Assembly (NCBI GenBank): GCA_900660155.1
Contig: CABFPE010000509.1
Location: forward strand, 17,471-81,470
Direction: 5' to 3'
Length of the DNA: 64,000 nucleotides
Source of the DNA: Hofstenia miamia
Lineage: Eukaryota > Xenacoelomorpha > Acoela > Hofsteniidae
Below the pieces are notes generated by a model. It made no database searches. It saw nothing but the letters and a program-made list of their open reading frames with translations, and had not been told where the DNA came from. Below, piece after piece: positions 1 through 11,514 of this stretch (position 1 is its first letter; each line of letters begins with the position of its first letter). Made by a program: the position numbers and the translations under genes.

Positions 1-29
<29 letters not shown>
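1..29. repeat. (TA)n microsatellite
   Basis: Uninterrupted AT dinucleotide repeat at the window edge; it may continue outside the window. Confidence 0.9.
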
Positions 30-34
<5 letters not shown>

Positions 35-35
<1 letters not shown>

Positions 36-1900
36 TAGAACTATCATAAGTAATAAAGTGATAATGTCTGCATTCAATCAAGTTTTTGAAGAATTTTCTA
101 AAAATATATTCATAAATTTATTAAAGATGTTGTTACAAAGTTTCCCCTACATCCGTCGAAAACTATTGAAGAAAGGAACCTATAAGGTATAAGTTAAAGA
201 AAATTACTGGAAATTAACATACATTCAAAATAAAGTTACATCATTGGAGAATAAATTGAAGATCATTAATAACAAACATAAAAATGTAAATTTTCGACCG
301 ATATTTTAATCATACAAAACAGAATATATACATTCAAGAATAAAGATCAAATTCCAAAAGAAGTTGTTTCATTAATTGTCTATAAATACGCTTTAAAGGA
401 AATTGCCAACACTGCATTTAAGCATGTTCCCCAGCATAGACCTCTCCATGCTACACGATTTCCAAATTTGTTAATATGCGTGGAAAAATTCCCTGTAAAT
501 GAAAAGACGGTTTATCATTTAAAATGGGCGTCAGGCGGCTTAAGGTCAAGGAGAAACTAACAAACTCGTTTAAATGTCCAAAAATCTCAAACGCAATACA
601 CTTTCATTATCAAATGTAAAGAAATTCTCTTGAAACGTAGAGAAGGATTTGTAAAAAATGTTTATAAGTAGTTATTGACTGGAAATATGATTATGAAATT
701 TAACTATACCAGCAGAGACCTAATCAATTTGTTCAAATTACCTCGACAGTAATTGCCTCGGCAGTAAACTGGAATTTAACTAATATAGAAACCTGGAAAG
801 TGCAAGAACAAATCCTTTTCAATAATGCCCATTAAAGCTTGAAATAAAATCAATTCAAAACTTACTACCAATTTTCGAATTCTTTGCTTAATAAGAAATT
901 TAACTAGGAAATCGGTTAAGTTGGTTATAAGTTATTTATACAGTAAGATATTCAACAGCTCATCGTTGTAATTGCGTTGACTATTTCAAACCCGATTTTT
1001 GGTTAGAAAACTATGTGACCGAATCTTGGAATAGAAATAATTAAGTTGACTTGAACGTTCAATTAAACATAGGAGTACAATTGTACACTTAAAGATTAGA
1101 GAAACACAAGACTACCCGGGAGGTTAATAACAATTAGAAAATTTTTATGATGCTTGGGGTGAAAAATAACGTTTGATAGGACAAGAAATCTCGAAATATT
1201 ACCAATTTTATACATATGCGAGTATGTAGTGGCAAGGTACAGTAGATATTGTAAATGAATTTAATAACATTGTAAAAGGTTCTTGCACCATGATGTTGTC
1301 AAGATCGGACTCCCAGATTTTTGATGAATGGTTTATACGTTTCGAAAAAATGATAAAGTCACAGTAATAACATCTTTGCAATTTAAGAAAATATTTTACG
1401 AAATAAAGAAAAAATGATAGTGTATCATTGTACCGAATCATGAAATCTACTCAGAAAATTACTTTATAAATTTGTTGTTTTGATTCTTAAATGACTATTA
1501 GCGCAATGATTTGTAATGATAGTTTTATTTTGCAGTGTTCTTTTAATTTTTGTTTTTATTACTTCTTATAAAATAACACTAATAATTAATGATTATATTG
1601 ATCCAATGATAAATAGTGAATACCCATGTTTTGAAGATTTTATAAGATTTCTGCAATAACAGCACAAGATGGAAGTTAGAATTATGCTTGTTTTTCAAGA
1701 ATTTCTTTATTTACAAGATATATAACAAAACATCATTATTATTACATTTTTTAGTAGTAATTGACAGCTGGTTATATTATGGATTTCTAAGACACAAAAT
1801 TGCAGAAACCCCTGACAATGCTTACTGCTGATATAGGATTTTAGTAATATTCAAGTATTCCGTTCAGTGTAGGTCTTCTGCATTCAGAACGAAAACAGAC
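35..1900. other. Intergenic stretch, nothing recognised
   Basis: AT-rich sequence upstream of the forkhead gene. There is one unsupported open frame of about 70 codons near 345-560 (+) with no recognisable motif. No RNA gene, transposon end or conserved domain was seen. CpG is present at an ordinary level, roughly 20 per kb in the first kilobase. Confidence 0.5.
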
Positions 1901-1913
1901 GCTGTCAATCAAT

Positions 1914-2016
1914 TGTAAACCCATGCTCAATGCTTGACAACATTAATTCTCACTGTTCATTGGCTGACCGATAGTATTGGCAGACATACGACGTAATTAA
2001 TTGACCACTATATAAG
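1914..2016 (+). promoter_or_regulatory. Putative core promoter of the FoxQ2 gene
   Basis: A TATA box (TATATAAG) lies at 2009-2016. Two inverted CCAAT boxes (ATTGG) lie at 1959-1963 and 1976-1980. A TGTAAAC element matching the forkhead-binding consensus lies at 1914-1920 and could allow autoregulation or control by another Fox factor. With the usual 25-30 bp TATA-to-start spacing, transcription would begin near 2035-2045. That falls after the first in-frame ATG (2024) and just before the ATG at 2048. The motifs are seen directly; their use is inferred. Confidence 0.55.
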
Positions 2017-2047
2017 GCCGTCGATGATGCATTATTTATATCTTACA

Positions 2048-2587
2048 ATGTCTTCCAAACTGTCCTTTTCAATCGCAAACATCTTGTCCGACAACTTCGG
2101 CAAAAAAGCTGCTAGTGCTTCAAGCCAACCCCCGAGACCGCTTACGTATCAGGAATGCCAAATTCAGAGATTCATTGCCAAAATCTCATCATCAGACAAC
2201 CAAAAGCCCAATTGTTCGTATATTGCCCTCATTGCCCTCGCCATTATGTCATCGAAGCAGAATATGCTTGTGCTGGCAGACATCTACGACTACATTTCTT
2301 TAAACTTCAAATTTTACCGTAAGCGCACAGATCGAAGTTGGAGAAATAGCATCAGGCATAATCTGTCCTTCCACGAATTCTTCATCAAAGCGGACCGCAG
2401 TCCTGATGGGAAAGGCTTTTACTGGGCAATTCATCCGGCCAACTTACAGGACTTTGAAAAATTGGACTTCTCTCGTCGTCAAGCGAATTCGCGCATCAAG
2501 GACTATACTTTAAGGCAAGCGGCGATCGGACAAACAGAGACTATGTTACGGCAAGCAGCTCAGATGGCATACAGTGGAATGTATTAG
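2048..2587 (+). CDS. foxQ2: Forkhead transcription factor, FoxQ2 class
   Basis: Intronless gene for a DNA-binding transcription factor of the nucleus; in other animals FoxQ2 acts in anterior/apical and sensory patterning. Numbering from the ATG at 2024, an EH1-type Groucho-binding motif (FSIANIL) lies at residues 15-21 and the forkhead domain spans about 61-153. The recognition helix is WRNSIRHNLSFHEFFIKA. The wing sequence GKGFYWAIHPANLQDF followed by DFSRRQA is typical of FoxQ2 rather than FoxA, FoxD or FoxG. The N-terminal EH1 position is as in other invertebrate FoxQ2 proteins. I prefer the start at 2048 (179 aa) because the TATA box at 2009-2016 would place the transcript start downstream of 2024; the 187-aa start at 2024 remains possible. 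No clear AATAAA is close to the stop; one lies at 2937-2942. The next gene is tail-to-tail, 3 kb away. Confidence 0.9.
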   Translation: MSSKLSFSIANILSDNFGKKAASASSQPPRPLTYQECQIQRFIAKISSSDNQKPNCSYIALIALAIMSSKQNMLVLADIYDYISLNFKFYRKRTDRSWRNSIRHNLSFHEFFIKADRSPDGKGFYWAIHPANLQDFEKLDFSRRQANSRIKDYTLRQAAIGQTETMLRQAAQMAYSGMY

Positions 2588-3829
2588 ACTTTTATTTTAT
2601 AGACATTTTGTATGAATTGGTAATTTTAATTTACTTTTTAAATCGCGTTCTTAATTATGTAGAAACATTTTAAAATTATTCATAGAAAGTTTTACAGCAC
2701 ATATATTTATATTTTAATACTTAGTTCAAAATTAAATGAATATTTATTTTATATTAGCTATGTGAATTTGTTTAGTATTTTTGAATGTTAAAAATTTGCA
2801 TAGCATTTGTAAGTTGACTTAAAATTTCCTTATTAATGAGAATCTCGTCTAAGCTTAAGTTTGCCTCAATTGTTGAACTTCGAACTTCTGTCTTGCTTTG
2901 CATTCTAAAAATTTTTTAAGATTAGTCCAATTGTCAATAAAAAAATTTTTATTAAAGAGACAATATGCTCGAAAAAAAAGACTTGGTTAATAAATTGCTT
3001 AGTTTAGAATGACCTTGCTTTAGCCTAATTATATATTCAAGTAACCTTTTAAGTATGAACACTGACATTTAAATACAATTTTCATTAATAAAATCAATAG
3101 TTCCTTGAGTGAGAAGAAACAGAATCTTCGGTTCTTCGTTCACTAATATGTTTAAGAAGTAAATCATAAATTTATTGATAAATTATTGAGGTGTTACAGA
3201 ATAAAATTTTTGTAGCATTGAAAAATTGCTATACCAACATCTGGCACAATGTTTTACGAAGTTCAGAAAGTACCAAACATTCCAATGAGTTTTCAGAAAC
3301 ACCCATCTTCTGCCAAAGGGTATTTCATAAAGATTAACTTAATATTTTAAGAGATTTGATTAATACGATGAAAAACACCTATGGTATATTTGAAATTGAC
3401 TTGATTTGAAATGCTTTATCTCGTATGTCGGTACCGTACTGTCACAACCACTATAGAAATTTGTTAGTTATTTTTCAGTATGTTTGGAAATTGATTAATA
3501 TGTAAATACTAAATATTCAATGAGCTCTTGTTTTTTGTGAGCAAATATTTTTTCCTTGCTATCATTATTAAATACATGAGTTGCGATTATTTACAGCATC
3601 TGATTTATTAATGTCCACTTATATCTTAGTTTTTGAAAATTAAAAAAGACATCTTTTCGTTGTTTTGTTTGAATAACTAAGCAAAGTATTGAAATACAAA
3701 ATTAGTTATGTGAGATAAATAACAGGTACAAGCTACCTAATTGATATTAATCATAAATTTATGACACCTAATCTACACCAAATTACGCCTTCCAATTATG
3801 TCATTGAACTTAGTTGATTCAGCTTGGGA
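2588..3829. other. 3' flank and intergenic DNA, nothing recognised
   Basis: AT-rich 3' flank of the forkhead gene. A possible AATAAA polyadenylation signal lies at 2937-2942. No coding or repeat signal was recognised. Confidence 0.4.
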
Positions 3830-3844
3830 GAAAATGGCTCTTAA

Positions 3845-4221
3845 TTACATCGGAGACTCAATACTGTAGAAAAGAAATGGGTGTTTTATTATGTCCCAGA
3901 GATAAATAGGCATACCCTGCAGTGGATACCGTATTCGCCAGATCTGGCTGCCTGCGATGTTTACCACTTCCCAAAAATGAAAGCTGTACTGAAGGGTAGA
4001 CATTTTCCATCTGCGGAAGACATCAAAAGTGCAGTGACGCAGCAGCAGAGGGACCTGAAGGAAGAAGACTTTGTAGAGTGTTTCCAGGGGTGACAGCGTC
4101 GAATGATTAAGTGTGTTAACTGTGAGGGGACTATTTCGAAGGTACAAATTAGTATTTTGTGTTCTACTTATAAATAAATGTTTTCTGAATAAAGTCTCGA
4201 TTCTTTTTGTCACACCTCGTA
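3845..4221 (+). mobile_element. mariner-type transposase 3' remnant
   Basis: The open frame at 3881-4093 encodes the C-terminal part of a mariner transposase. WIPYSPDLAACDVYHFPK carries the third catalytic Asp of the DD34D triad, followed by LKGRHF, the usual downstream stretch, and FVECFQG. A TGA at 4091-4093 replaces the expected Trp codon, after which the frame continues as QRRMIKCVNCEG and runs to 4179. The sequence GTCACACCTCGTA near 4209-4221 resembles a mariner terminal inverted repeat. The N-terminal two thirds, with the first two catalytic Asp, is absent. This is a dead 5'-truncated copy. Confidence 0.8.
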
Positions 4222-4773
4222 TGTTTTAGTTTTTATATAATATTTTATGATTGATTGAGTGAAAAGCATTTTTTCTGAGAACTATTCAATTACTTAATCT
4301 ACGTCCATATTTGTTTCTTTGATTTAATTGTTGAAATTTTTTTGGAATAAAAAATGTCTGTTGATAACTAATCATTCGTTTTTCTTGAATCCAAAATGCT
4401 GTTGTGGGAATTCACACTTATAAAATTTTCATCCAGTTTAGGATAAATAGAGTTGTCCCTCTCCCCCAAAATTTTAGTGAATTGCGCTAATGATAAAAGC
4501 ATAGAGAAACTAAATATGCTTGTTTTGCAGTTAAGATATAATTGCATAGACCATTGCAAATGTATTTACATGTTGTTCACACTACTTTTACAATGAGTAC
4601 TCTAACGATTTCTTTTGGAATAAGTTAGGATTTTAAAGTATTTTTATGATTACATTCCAGGAGGGTTGGTTAAATGATAAATCTTGCGTATATTTCCTTT
4701 GCAATTTAAATTACTTAAAAAATTAGAGAAAATCCTGAAATTTTGACATGTCCAAGCTGTAATAAGCTCGCTG
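4222..4773. other. Intergenic, nothing recognised
   Basis: AT-rich sequence between the mariner remnant and the next inverted-repeat element. No supported features. Confidence 0.35.
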
Positions 4774-5206
4774 TTTTTAGCCTGATCCAAGTCCACATAG
4801 TCGGTCCAACTTGACTGAATTGTTCAACCTAAGCCCGTAATCTTTAGTCAAATAGTCCGTATTTGACTAAGACCAATCAAAACTTTTAGCAAACAAAAAT
4901 ATTATAGAATAACAACAAAATTATGAGCCTGGAATAGTTTATTGAACAAAACAAACACAATATACATGAAAATTATTTAAAATATACTCTTTCGCAAGAT
5001 TAGCCAAAACTTGCGATCCTCACCTCAACCAGCAGTCCATTAATTTCTGGCCAGGTCCTCTCCACAGCCCCCATTAATAATTTTTTTTCGACTGACCCAA
5101 CCCATTGCTGACTTGGGCCCAGTAGGACCGCAACATATTATTGCGTAGGACGTAAGTGAGTCACTTATGATATCGAAGTATTACTAGTCAGGGTCAGCCT
5201 AAAAAA
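4774..5206. mobile_element. Candidate non-autonomous inverted-repeat element
   Basis: The ends are imperfect inverted repeats. TTTTTAGCCTGATCC at the left resembles the reverse complement of the right end, TTTTTTAGGCTGACCC. The interior is richer in G and C than the flanks (for example GACTTGGGCCCAGTAGG near 5113) and has no coding capacity. No clear target duplication was found, so the family is undecided and the call rests on the terminal repeat alone. Confidence 0.35.
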
Positions 5207-5610
5207 GAACATAGAAAAGCTGAATATCAGATTATGTTTCATTTGAACACGTTAAGAAACTGTGTTGTGTAAACTGCATCTTTGTAAAACTTGTTTAAGC
5301 AATAAACTATTTGTAATATTTAATAATATCTGCGAGGTGCAAACCGTGTCCACGTAGTAAAAAAATAAACCGTTTCTAACTGTTAAGTTTATAACTTTAG
5401 AAATGAGAATTCTATGATCTAGAGACCCAGTATTTATTGTCATCAATGTTTTTCTCAATTTTCAGTGTCATAAATCAGTACAATATTAGTAGATATTCTT
5501 TTCGAAATTCATATTAGAATAGATATTAACCCTTTCACTGCGTTTCATGAATTTTCAGAAATTCTCAAAAAATGTCATTTTGACACAAAAAAATGAAAAT
5601 CAATTTTTTC

Positions 5611-6868
5611 TTAAAAAAACACTTTATTATACTGAATTACACCAAATTTACGACACTTTATCTCTTGGCACACGTATTCTTTCCCATCGGAATGCATTTC
5701 ACGTTTGTGTTTTTTTAAATCTGCAATGCTGCTAGATCGTTTATCGCATTCTGGAACTTTGCAAGGAAATGTCTTTTCACCTAAATTGTATTTGATAAAT
5801 ATTAGATATATGAGGCGCCCAGAGGCAAAAGGGCCAATCCACCATTCGGTAGTTTTGAGAAAAATAGCTTTAAACTTTTACCACTTCTATTTTATGACAG
5901 AAACATGAATATTTGGTTTATTTTCAACCTTATTTTACCTATGTATAAAGGCGAATATTGTGACAAAATTTTTCTACTATCTAGGGGAAAGTTTAAAATT
6001 TCGTATCCCACATCTAACTCAATATCGTCAATTTGGCGGATTGGCCCCTTTGCTTCTGGGCGCCTCATATGATTGAAATACTTTATTGACATCTTGAAAA
6101 TATAAAATGATGCATTAATGACTTACCAGTATGCTTCTTTTTATGGTTCTTCAAATTCTCAGCTCTAGCAAAGGACTTCCCACAACCAGCAAAGAGGCAT
6201 GAAAATGGTTTCTCACCCGTATGAATCCTTAAATGATTGATAAGCTTGTGTCTCTTCTTGAAAGATTTCTGAGACCCATAGCAATCGCCCCATTGGCATA
6301 CGAAACCATCACTAGAGGAAAGTTGTTGCTCCCAAATATGATTCGAAAGGTGTTTTTTGATACCGAGAATATCTTTAAGCACTCCTCCACACTCAGACTC
6401 GTTTCCGAACATCCAACGGCAGACGAAATGTCCTTCTTTCACTTGTAAATTGGAAGGAACTTGCAAGGAACTCGGAATATTTAATGCCGACGTAACGTTT
6501 CCTAGATAATTGGCATAGGAATTCAATAAATCATCGTGTGCCGCGATTTCTGCTGGAGCCCTCACTTCTGATTGTAGAAGAAAGGGATACTGATATGCAT
6601 TATTCGAACTTAATGCAACAACACAAGATGAATATAAATCCCAATATTCTTTCATGTGAAGAAATGGAAGCATTGAGTTATATAAGCTCGTACCAACGTT
6701 AAAAGACATTCTTGTATAAAAATAAGATAAGCGGAATATATATTGGCTGTCTCTTCGGAGCCCCCTTGCGTCTAAATAAAATAGACGCCGCTTGCCGTCG
6801 ATCAGTGTCACGCACCCATCATCAGGTTGCTGATTTGAAACGCAAAATAGCTGTTTAATTAATTCCAT
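5611..6868 (-). CDS. ZIC/GLI-type C2H2 zinc-finger protein, two exons
   Basis: Exon 1 is 6127-6868, the intron 5781-6126 (donor GTAAGT, acceptor TTTAG) and exon 2 is 5611-5780. The joined frame is 303 codons. Fingers 1 and 2 both begin with the CxW pattern (CRW, CQW), the tandem CWCH2 hallmark of the ZIC/GLI/GLIS group. The long Cys-Cys spacing in finger 1 (C-x9-C) points towards ZIC. Finger 3 (GEKPFSCLFAGCGKSFARAE) is canonical, finger 4 (CKVPECDKRSSS) is coded by exon 2, and a fifth starts (YVCQEIKC) but stops early. Known relatives are nuclear DNA-binding regulators of neural and muscle fate. The start is uncertain: Met1 at 6868, or Met54 at 6709, which lies just below a TATATA/CCAAT pair at 6736-6746. 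The N-terminal half has no recognisable domain. Confidence 0.8.
5811..6067. mobile_element. 257-bp MITE in the zinc-finger gene intron
   Basis: Terminal inverted repeats of about 30 bp start TGAGGCGCCCAGAGGCAAAA on the left and read TGAGGCGCCCAGAAGCAAAG from the right, and are nearly perfect. TA flanks both ends (5809-5810 and 6068-6069), as expected for Tc1/mariner-type insertion. There is no coding sequence. It makes up three quarters of the 346-bp intron and leaves both splice sites intact. Confidence 0.85.
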
Positions 6869-7199
6869 CGAGTTTGGAAATACTTTGAGATATAGTCGTA
6901 TGCAAAAAAATTAAACATCTAAGCACCAATTTTAACAATTTAAATTGTCCTTGTTCATAGTAGAATGCATATTGCTTCATAGCAATTGTATGCGAACGTT
7001 TGAACCCGAGCTTAAAAATTCACAATTTTGAGCATTAAATGATAATTATTTGATTCTTAAATTTAACTGGAAATATTTCGTTGCATTTTGGAAGTTTGTA
7101 ATCTAAGTTGTTGACGTGTAAAGCAAGGCTTATGATTTTTATACCGATATGAATTTTCTTTTATAGAGAATTACCATTAAATTACAAATTTGAGTTAAA
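6869..7199. other. 5' flank of the zinc-finger gene, nothing recognised
   Basis: Upstream of the zinc-finger gene. No clear promoter element was assigned beyond the TATA/CCAAT pair inside the long frame at 6736-6746. Confidence 0.3.
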
Positions 7200-8935
7200 A
7201 GTAATAAACTATTCAAAAGATGAAATGATGTATTGCCTTAGAAAGATCCATGCAAGAAATGGCGACATAGTTTTTCAGGAGAAATTTATCGAATTTTAAA
7301 TCTTTGTCAATATCAACACTTAAATATGTAACATGATCAGACTGTTAACAATTAATTCGATCTTGTTTGTTATTTCTTTTACAGAATTGGGGGAAAATAT
7401 AATGAATTGCGTTTTTTCAATATTAATTTTTAATTGATTGGATGAGAAATACCTAAAAAGATTTTCAATATTACTTTGTAAATTTTTTGTAGCCCTAAAT
7501 GCATCATTATTTGTATTTATGAGGCAAGTATCATCAGCAAATTGATATATTTCGCTATGTTTTACATGTTTAATTATGTCATTTACATATATTGCAAATA
7601 AAATTGGCCTTAGTACTGTGCCGTGAGGCACTCCTCGATCAGCTATAATATAATCAGATTTCATATTATTCATTAAAACACGCTCTTTTCTATTTTCTAA
7701 AAACTCATAAGTAACTTAATTGAATTTTTTTGAAATCCGTAATTTTTAAGTTTAATCGCCAAAATTTCAAAGTTCATTGAATTAAAAGCTTTGCTTAAGT
7801 CTANATGATAAGATATTTTCAGATGCAAGGTATTGGTTGATTTGAATGTGCAATAATTTTTAGAATAATTTACCAAAAGGGTGTGTTATTGAGATTGACC
7901 TATAATTTTTAGCAATTAGGGGATCTCCATTTTTATACAAAGGTGTTATGTCTGACCTTTTCATTATTTTCGGAAATTTGTTTTCAACTATACATTGATT
8001 AAATGCAAATGATAGATTTTTGCCAAATATATGAAAGAGTTTCTTAATGATAAAGTACGGTAAATAGTGGAACCTGAAGATTTATTAACGTCTAAAATGT
8101 GTACAATAGTTTCTAATTCTCTTAAGGTGGACAGCCTAAATTGAAATGATGACTTACAATTTGATTGCCTAAGTTCTGATAGAGAAGGTTTAGGAAAATT
8201 GAAGTTACCTAATTCTTTAAATGTCTGATTTAAATGATTTAGTATTCTTTTTTATTGGTAAATATTTTATTATCAACATTAATTTCTGAAATGTCACTAC
8301 TGAGCCCATTCGATTTTCCAATAAAACGGTTTAGAAATCTCCACTTTTGTTTAGAAGAATTTAAATTTTCAAAAAATTGACGTTGTTTTAAAGCTAAATT
8401 CTTTAGTCCAATTTATTTCGGTCGGATTAGCTTTAGCTAGTTCAAAGAGTTTCTGCTTTATGTTTACGGTATTCTTAATTACTTGATTATCAGTCGTGCT
8501 TAAATTAACTACTCGGCGGGTTTTTAGCGGTGCTACTTTGTTTAGGGCTTGATTGCTCCGTGCCGCAATGTAATTTAGCATGTGGGTCCCAGAATTTAGA
8601 ATAAAAATATAGTGGAATGGAACATTTTTAAGTAAATTTTCCATGATCTCATCTGAATAATTTTTGAAATCCCTAGAAAAAATCGTTTTAAATTTAGGAA
8701 GCTTAACTTGAATCTTACTAGTATAAATAAAGAGTGCGTGATCACTGAAGGATTCAAGGATATAAGTCTTATATATAGTTTCCGAATTGGATAAAAAATA
8801 ATCAATTAATGTTGTTTTTCGAGTGGGAGTTTGAGTGTTGATTATTTTTAAATTATAAGTAGGGCATAATTCTTTCAATGATTTTTTTTCGTAAAAATAA
8901 AAATAGTTTTTATGTTGCCAAGAAAATATTTAAAA
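7200..8935 (-). mobile_element. Jockey/CR1-like LINE, 5'-truncated and decayed
   Basis: Read on the minus strand, 8369-8878 encodes the end of an apurinic-type endonuclease (TLIDYFLSN, then SFSDHALF) and the linker. About 7900-7990 gives ITPLYKNGDP, about 7790 gives DLSKAFNS, and 7320-7673 gives RGVPHGTVLRPILFAIYVND and the catalytic FADDT of reverse transcriptase. The thumb continues to about 7215 (VTYLSVDIDKDLKF). The order matches a non-LTR retrotransposon. The frame is broken several times and the 5' end is missing. There is an ambiguous base at 7804. Confidence 0.85.
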
Positions 8936-8939
8936 AATT

Positions 8940-9330
8940 AAAAAAGTTTTTAATTGGGCAATTAATACAATCTGTAGTAAAAACGATCAAAGTAAAATAT
9001 TAGAAAAACATAATATCGAATCATTAGAATACTTATTAAAATTAAATTGCCTCTTACGATTTTGGAAAAAACCCTCAGTAGAATTACAGAACTAAGACTT
9101 ATCACAAAATCAAATTTAAAAAGAAAATCTGTGAAAAATCATTTACCAATTTTACAATTGATTTATGGAACAAACTCCATCCAGATATTAATAAAGAACG
9201 AAATTTCATTAAATTTAAAAAAAAATTAAAAATTTCTCTAAAACAAAGAAGATCCAACTACTTATCAAACTATAGGAAGAAGTCCATAAACTATAACAAA
9301 GCTATTGAACAATGAAAACCAACATTTTCT
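8940..9330 (+). mobile_element. LINE C-terminal fragment
   Basis: A short plus-strand frame at about 9130-9315 reads SFTNFTIDLWNKLHPDINKE and then FIKFKKKLK, the usual extreme C-terminus of Jockey/CR1-type ORF2 (LWNxLP...FKxxLK). Only the 3' end of the element remains. It is head-to-head with the LINE on the other strand. Confidence 0.6.
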
Positions 9331-9770
9331 ATCCTCAAGGACAATAAACTTTCAAAACCAAGACAAAGTATTTTTTTAGAACCAAGTTAATTTCTGTCTA
9401 TTGTTTTAATTCTTCATAAGTGTTAATCACTTGATTTGTAAAAAAAACAAAAGAATTAAATATATCATATGTTTGACCAGCAATACATAAAAAGGTGACA
9501 GCAATCAATTTGCGTACAAGAAAAGAGTTTCTACTAGTGAATGTCTCATAGCAATCCAAAATAGAGTATGCAAATCATTGGATATTGTCAAAGAGGGTAG
9601 CACGACTAGCACCCAATGCAATCTTTTTTGATTTTTCTAAGACATCTGATACAATTATTCCAGAAAGTTCGGTACTGATATTTAATGACTTCATTGAATA
9701 GCAGTTATCTGCTCGTGTTTATATATATTTACACAGCACTATTCTCAGCAGCTAAAATTCAAGGGAACTA

Positions 9771-11054
9771 CAAGGTGAACAGAAAGTCCTTGGACCATTT
9801 TTAATTTTAAAATTAAATATTGTTAAAATCACTTTTTCTCTTTCAAATAAAGTAGCATTCAGTCTAACTCATTGATCTAATTATTTTCAACAATAATATT
9901 AAAATAATTTTCATTAAACTTTCAGAAAAATGAGCAAACGAGAGGCCATAATTCAGCTGCATTGCTCGAGAAGGATTAACTCAGAGATTATTAAGCTCTT
10001 GAAACTGGCTAAATCCACGGTGTACCATGTTGTGAACAGGTTTAAGGAACTTGGTACATCTGAAGACCGTCCTAGGAGTGGAAGACAACGCAGTGCTCGA
10101 ACAAAGAAAGTGATTAAAGCTGTCCGAGAAAGGGTAAGGAGGAATCCGAAGAGATCTGCAAGACAAATGATCAAAGACATGAATGTGAGCGTGACCTCAA
10201 TGAGAACCATCTTAAAAAACGATATCCAGTTTAATCCCTACAAGATGAGAAAAAGACAGTACCTCACACCTGCCCAAAAGCACAAGAGACTTGAAAGAGC
10301 AAAGCTTCTTCTTGGAGAACTGAAGGCTGGCACGGCAGAGCGAGAGATCGTTTTTTCTGATGAAAAACTCTTCACAATTGAAGCAGTGTTAATCAGAACG
10401 ACAGAGATTACGCAAAATCTTCAGCAGACATTGATGACTCCGTGAGAACAGTTTCCTGCCGACAAAAGCCGTGTTCCCTCATGGTATGGGCTGCAGTGAA
10501 GTCGCCTCTGATTTTCGTGGAGCAGGGGGTTAAGATCAACGCAGATCGCTACATTAAAGATATTTTGGTTCCAGCATTTGAAGGGATGAAGAAACACTTC
10601 AAAGAACAGCCTTTCACTTTCCAACAAGATGGAGCACCATCCCACACCTCAAGAAAAACTCAGGACTGGTGCCAACGTCATTTTCAAAGATTCTGGATTA
10701 AGGAGATGTGGCCTCCTGCATCGCCTGATTTGAATCCCATGGATTTTTTGGTGTGGTCTTTGTTGGAAGCGAAGGTCTGTTCTGTTGCTCATCCAAGTGT
10801 TGATGCTTTGAAGACATCTCTTCAGAGTGAATGGGCTAAAATACCTCAGGAAATGCTGCCTGCCTCAGTTGGTAACTTCAGGCAGAGAATTAAGCGTCTA
10901 ATCGAAAGGAAGGGACATCACATTGAAAATAAATAATTTAAATTTATTCTTGGTTTCTTAACTTATGATTTTCATTCATGTTTAATTTATATTTTTGTAA
11001 TTTTCTATTAATAAACCACTTTTGAATTGATCTAAGGACTTTCTGTTCACCCTG
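9771..11054 (+). mobile_element. Full-length maT (DD37D) Tc1/mariner element
   Basis: The 1284-bp element is bounded by inverted repeats CAAGGTGAACAGAAAGTCCT (left) and CAGGGTGAACAGAAAGTCCT (right end, reverse complement), with TA on each side (9769-9770 and 11055-11056). It contains one transposase gene. It lies inside an older LINE at the reverse transcriptase QG motif. The near-perfect ends and a single frame break suggest a fairly recent insertion. Confidence 0.92.
9930..10936 (+). pseudogene. maT-type (DD37D) transposase with one frameshift
   Basis: Cut-and-paste transposase acting on the element's own inverted repeats in the nucleus. The N-terminal helix-turn-helix DNA-binding region is residues 1-90. 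The first catalytic Asp is in VFSDEKLF (residue 144), the second in FQQDGAPSHT, and the third in SPDLNPMDFLVW. Exactly 37 residues lie between the last two Asp, which defines the maT clade. A single indel near 10395-10400 splits the gene into frames ending at 10445 and starting before 10442. Otherwise the length (about 335 codons) is normal for the family. The start ATG at 9930 is the first in frame after the left end. Confidence 0.9.
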
Positions 11055-11223
11055 TATATGTCGCCTTATTGTGATATTCTCAGGGAGCTGTTGATGATAA
11101 AATTTTATAATTGGAACCAAATATCTTCATTCAGAAACATTCTGATGATTTTACTTTTGGAGTCCCATGTTTTAAACAATCTGATTTTAACCAAAAACTA
11201 GTACTGAAGAAAACAGAAGCATC

Positions 11224-11514
11224 AGGGCCGTGGCTAGCGGAGGGCCAGGGGGCCATGACCCTCCCTGTTGCGCCACTTTGCCCCTCTCATTTTGGCATCC
11301 TGGATAAAAAACTCCATAGTAATAATTCTAATATTATGTAACTAAGTTAGAGTGAATATCTTTTAGTTGAAATATATATAATGCTAATGCATTCTATTAA
11401 AAAATTCAATGAAAAAGTGCGAAACTATTTCATATGAATAAAACTATGATTAATTTATTGAACTTTGAGGGGGGCATGGCCCCTCTAAATTTCAAATGCA
11501 AGACACGGGCACTA
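11224..11514. mobile_element. hAT-type MITE, 291 bp
   Basis: Ends AGGGCCGTGGCTAG and (reverse complement) TAGTGCCCGTGTCTTG are imperfect inverted repeats. The flanking 8-bp target duplication GAAGCATC (11216-11223 and 11515-11522) is perfect, as made by hAT transposases. Subterminal GGGGGGCATGGCCCC-like stretches are typical of these elements. No coding capacity. Confidence 0.88.

Noticed and set aside
345-560. Open plus-strand stretch of about 70 codons
   Set aside because: No start, domain or splice context; nothing similar elsewhere in the window.
9953-10210. Minus-strand open frames opposite the maT transposase
   Set aside because: Antisense shadows of the transposase gene.
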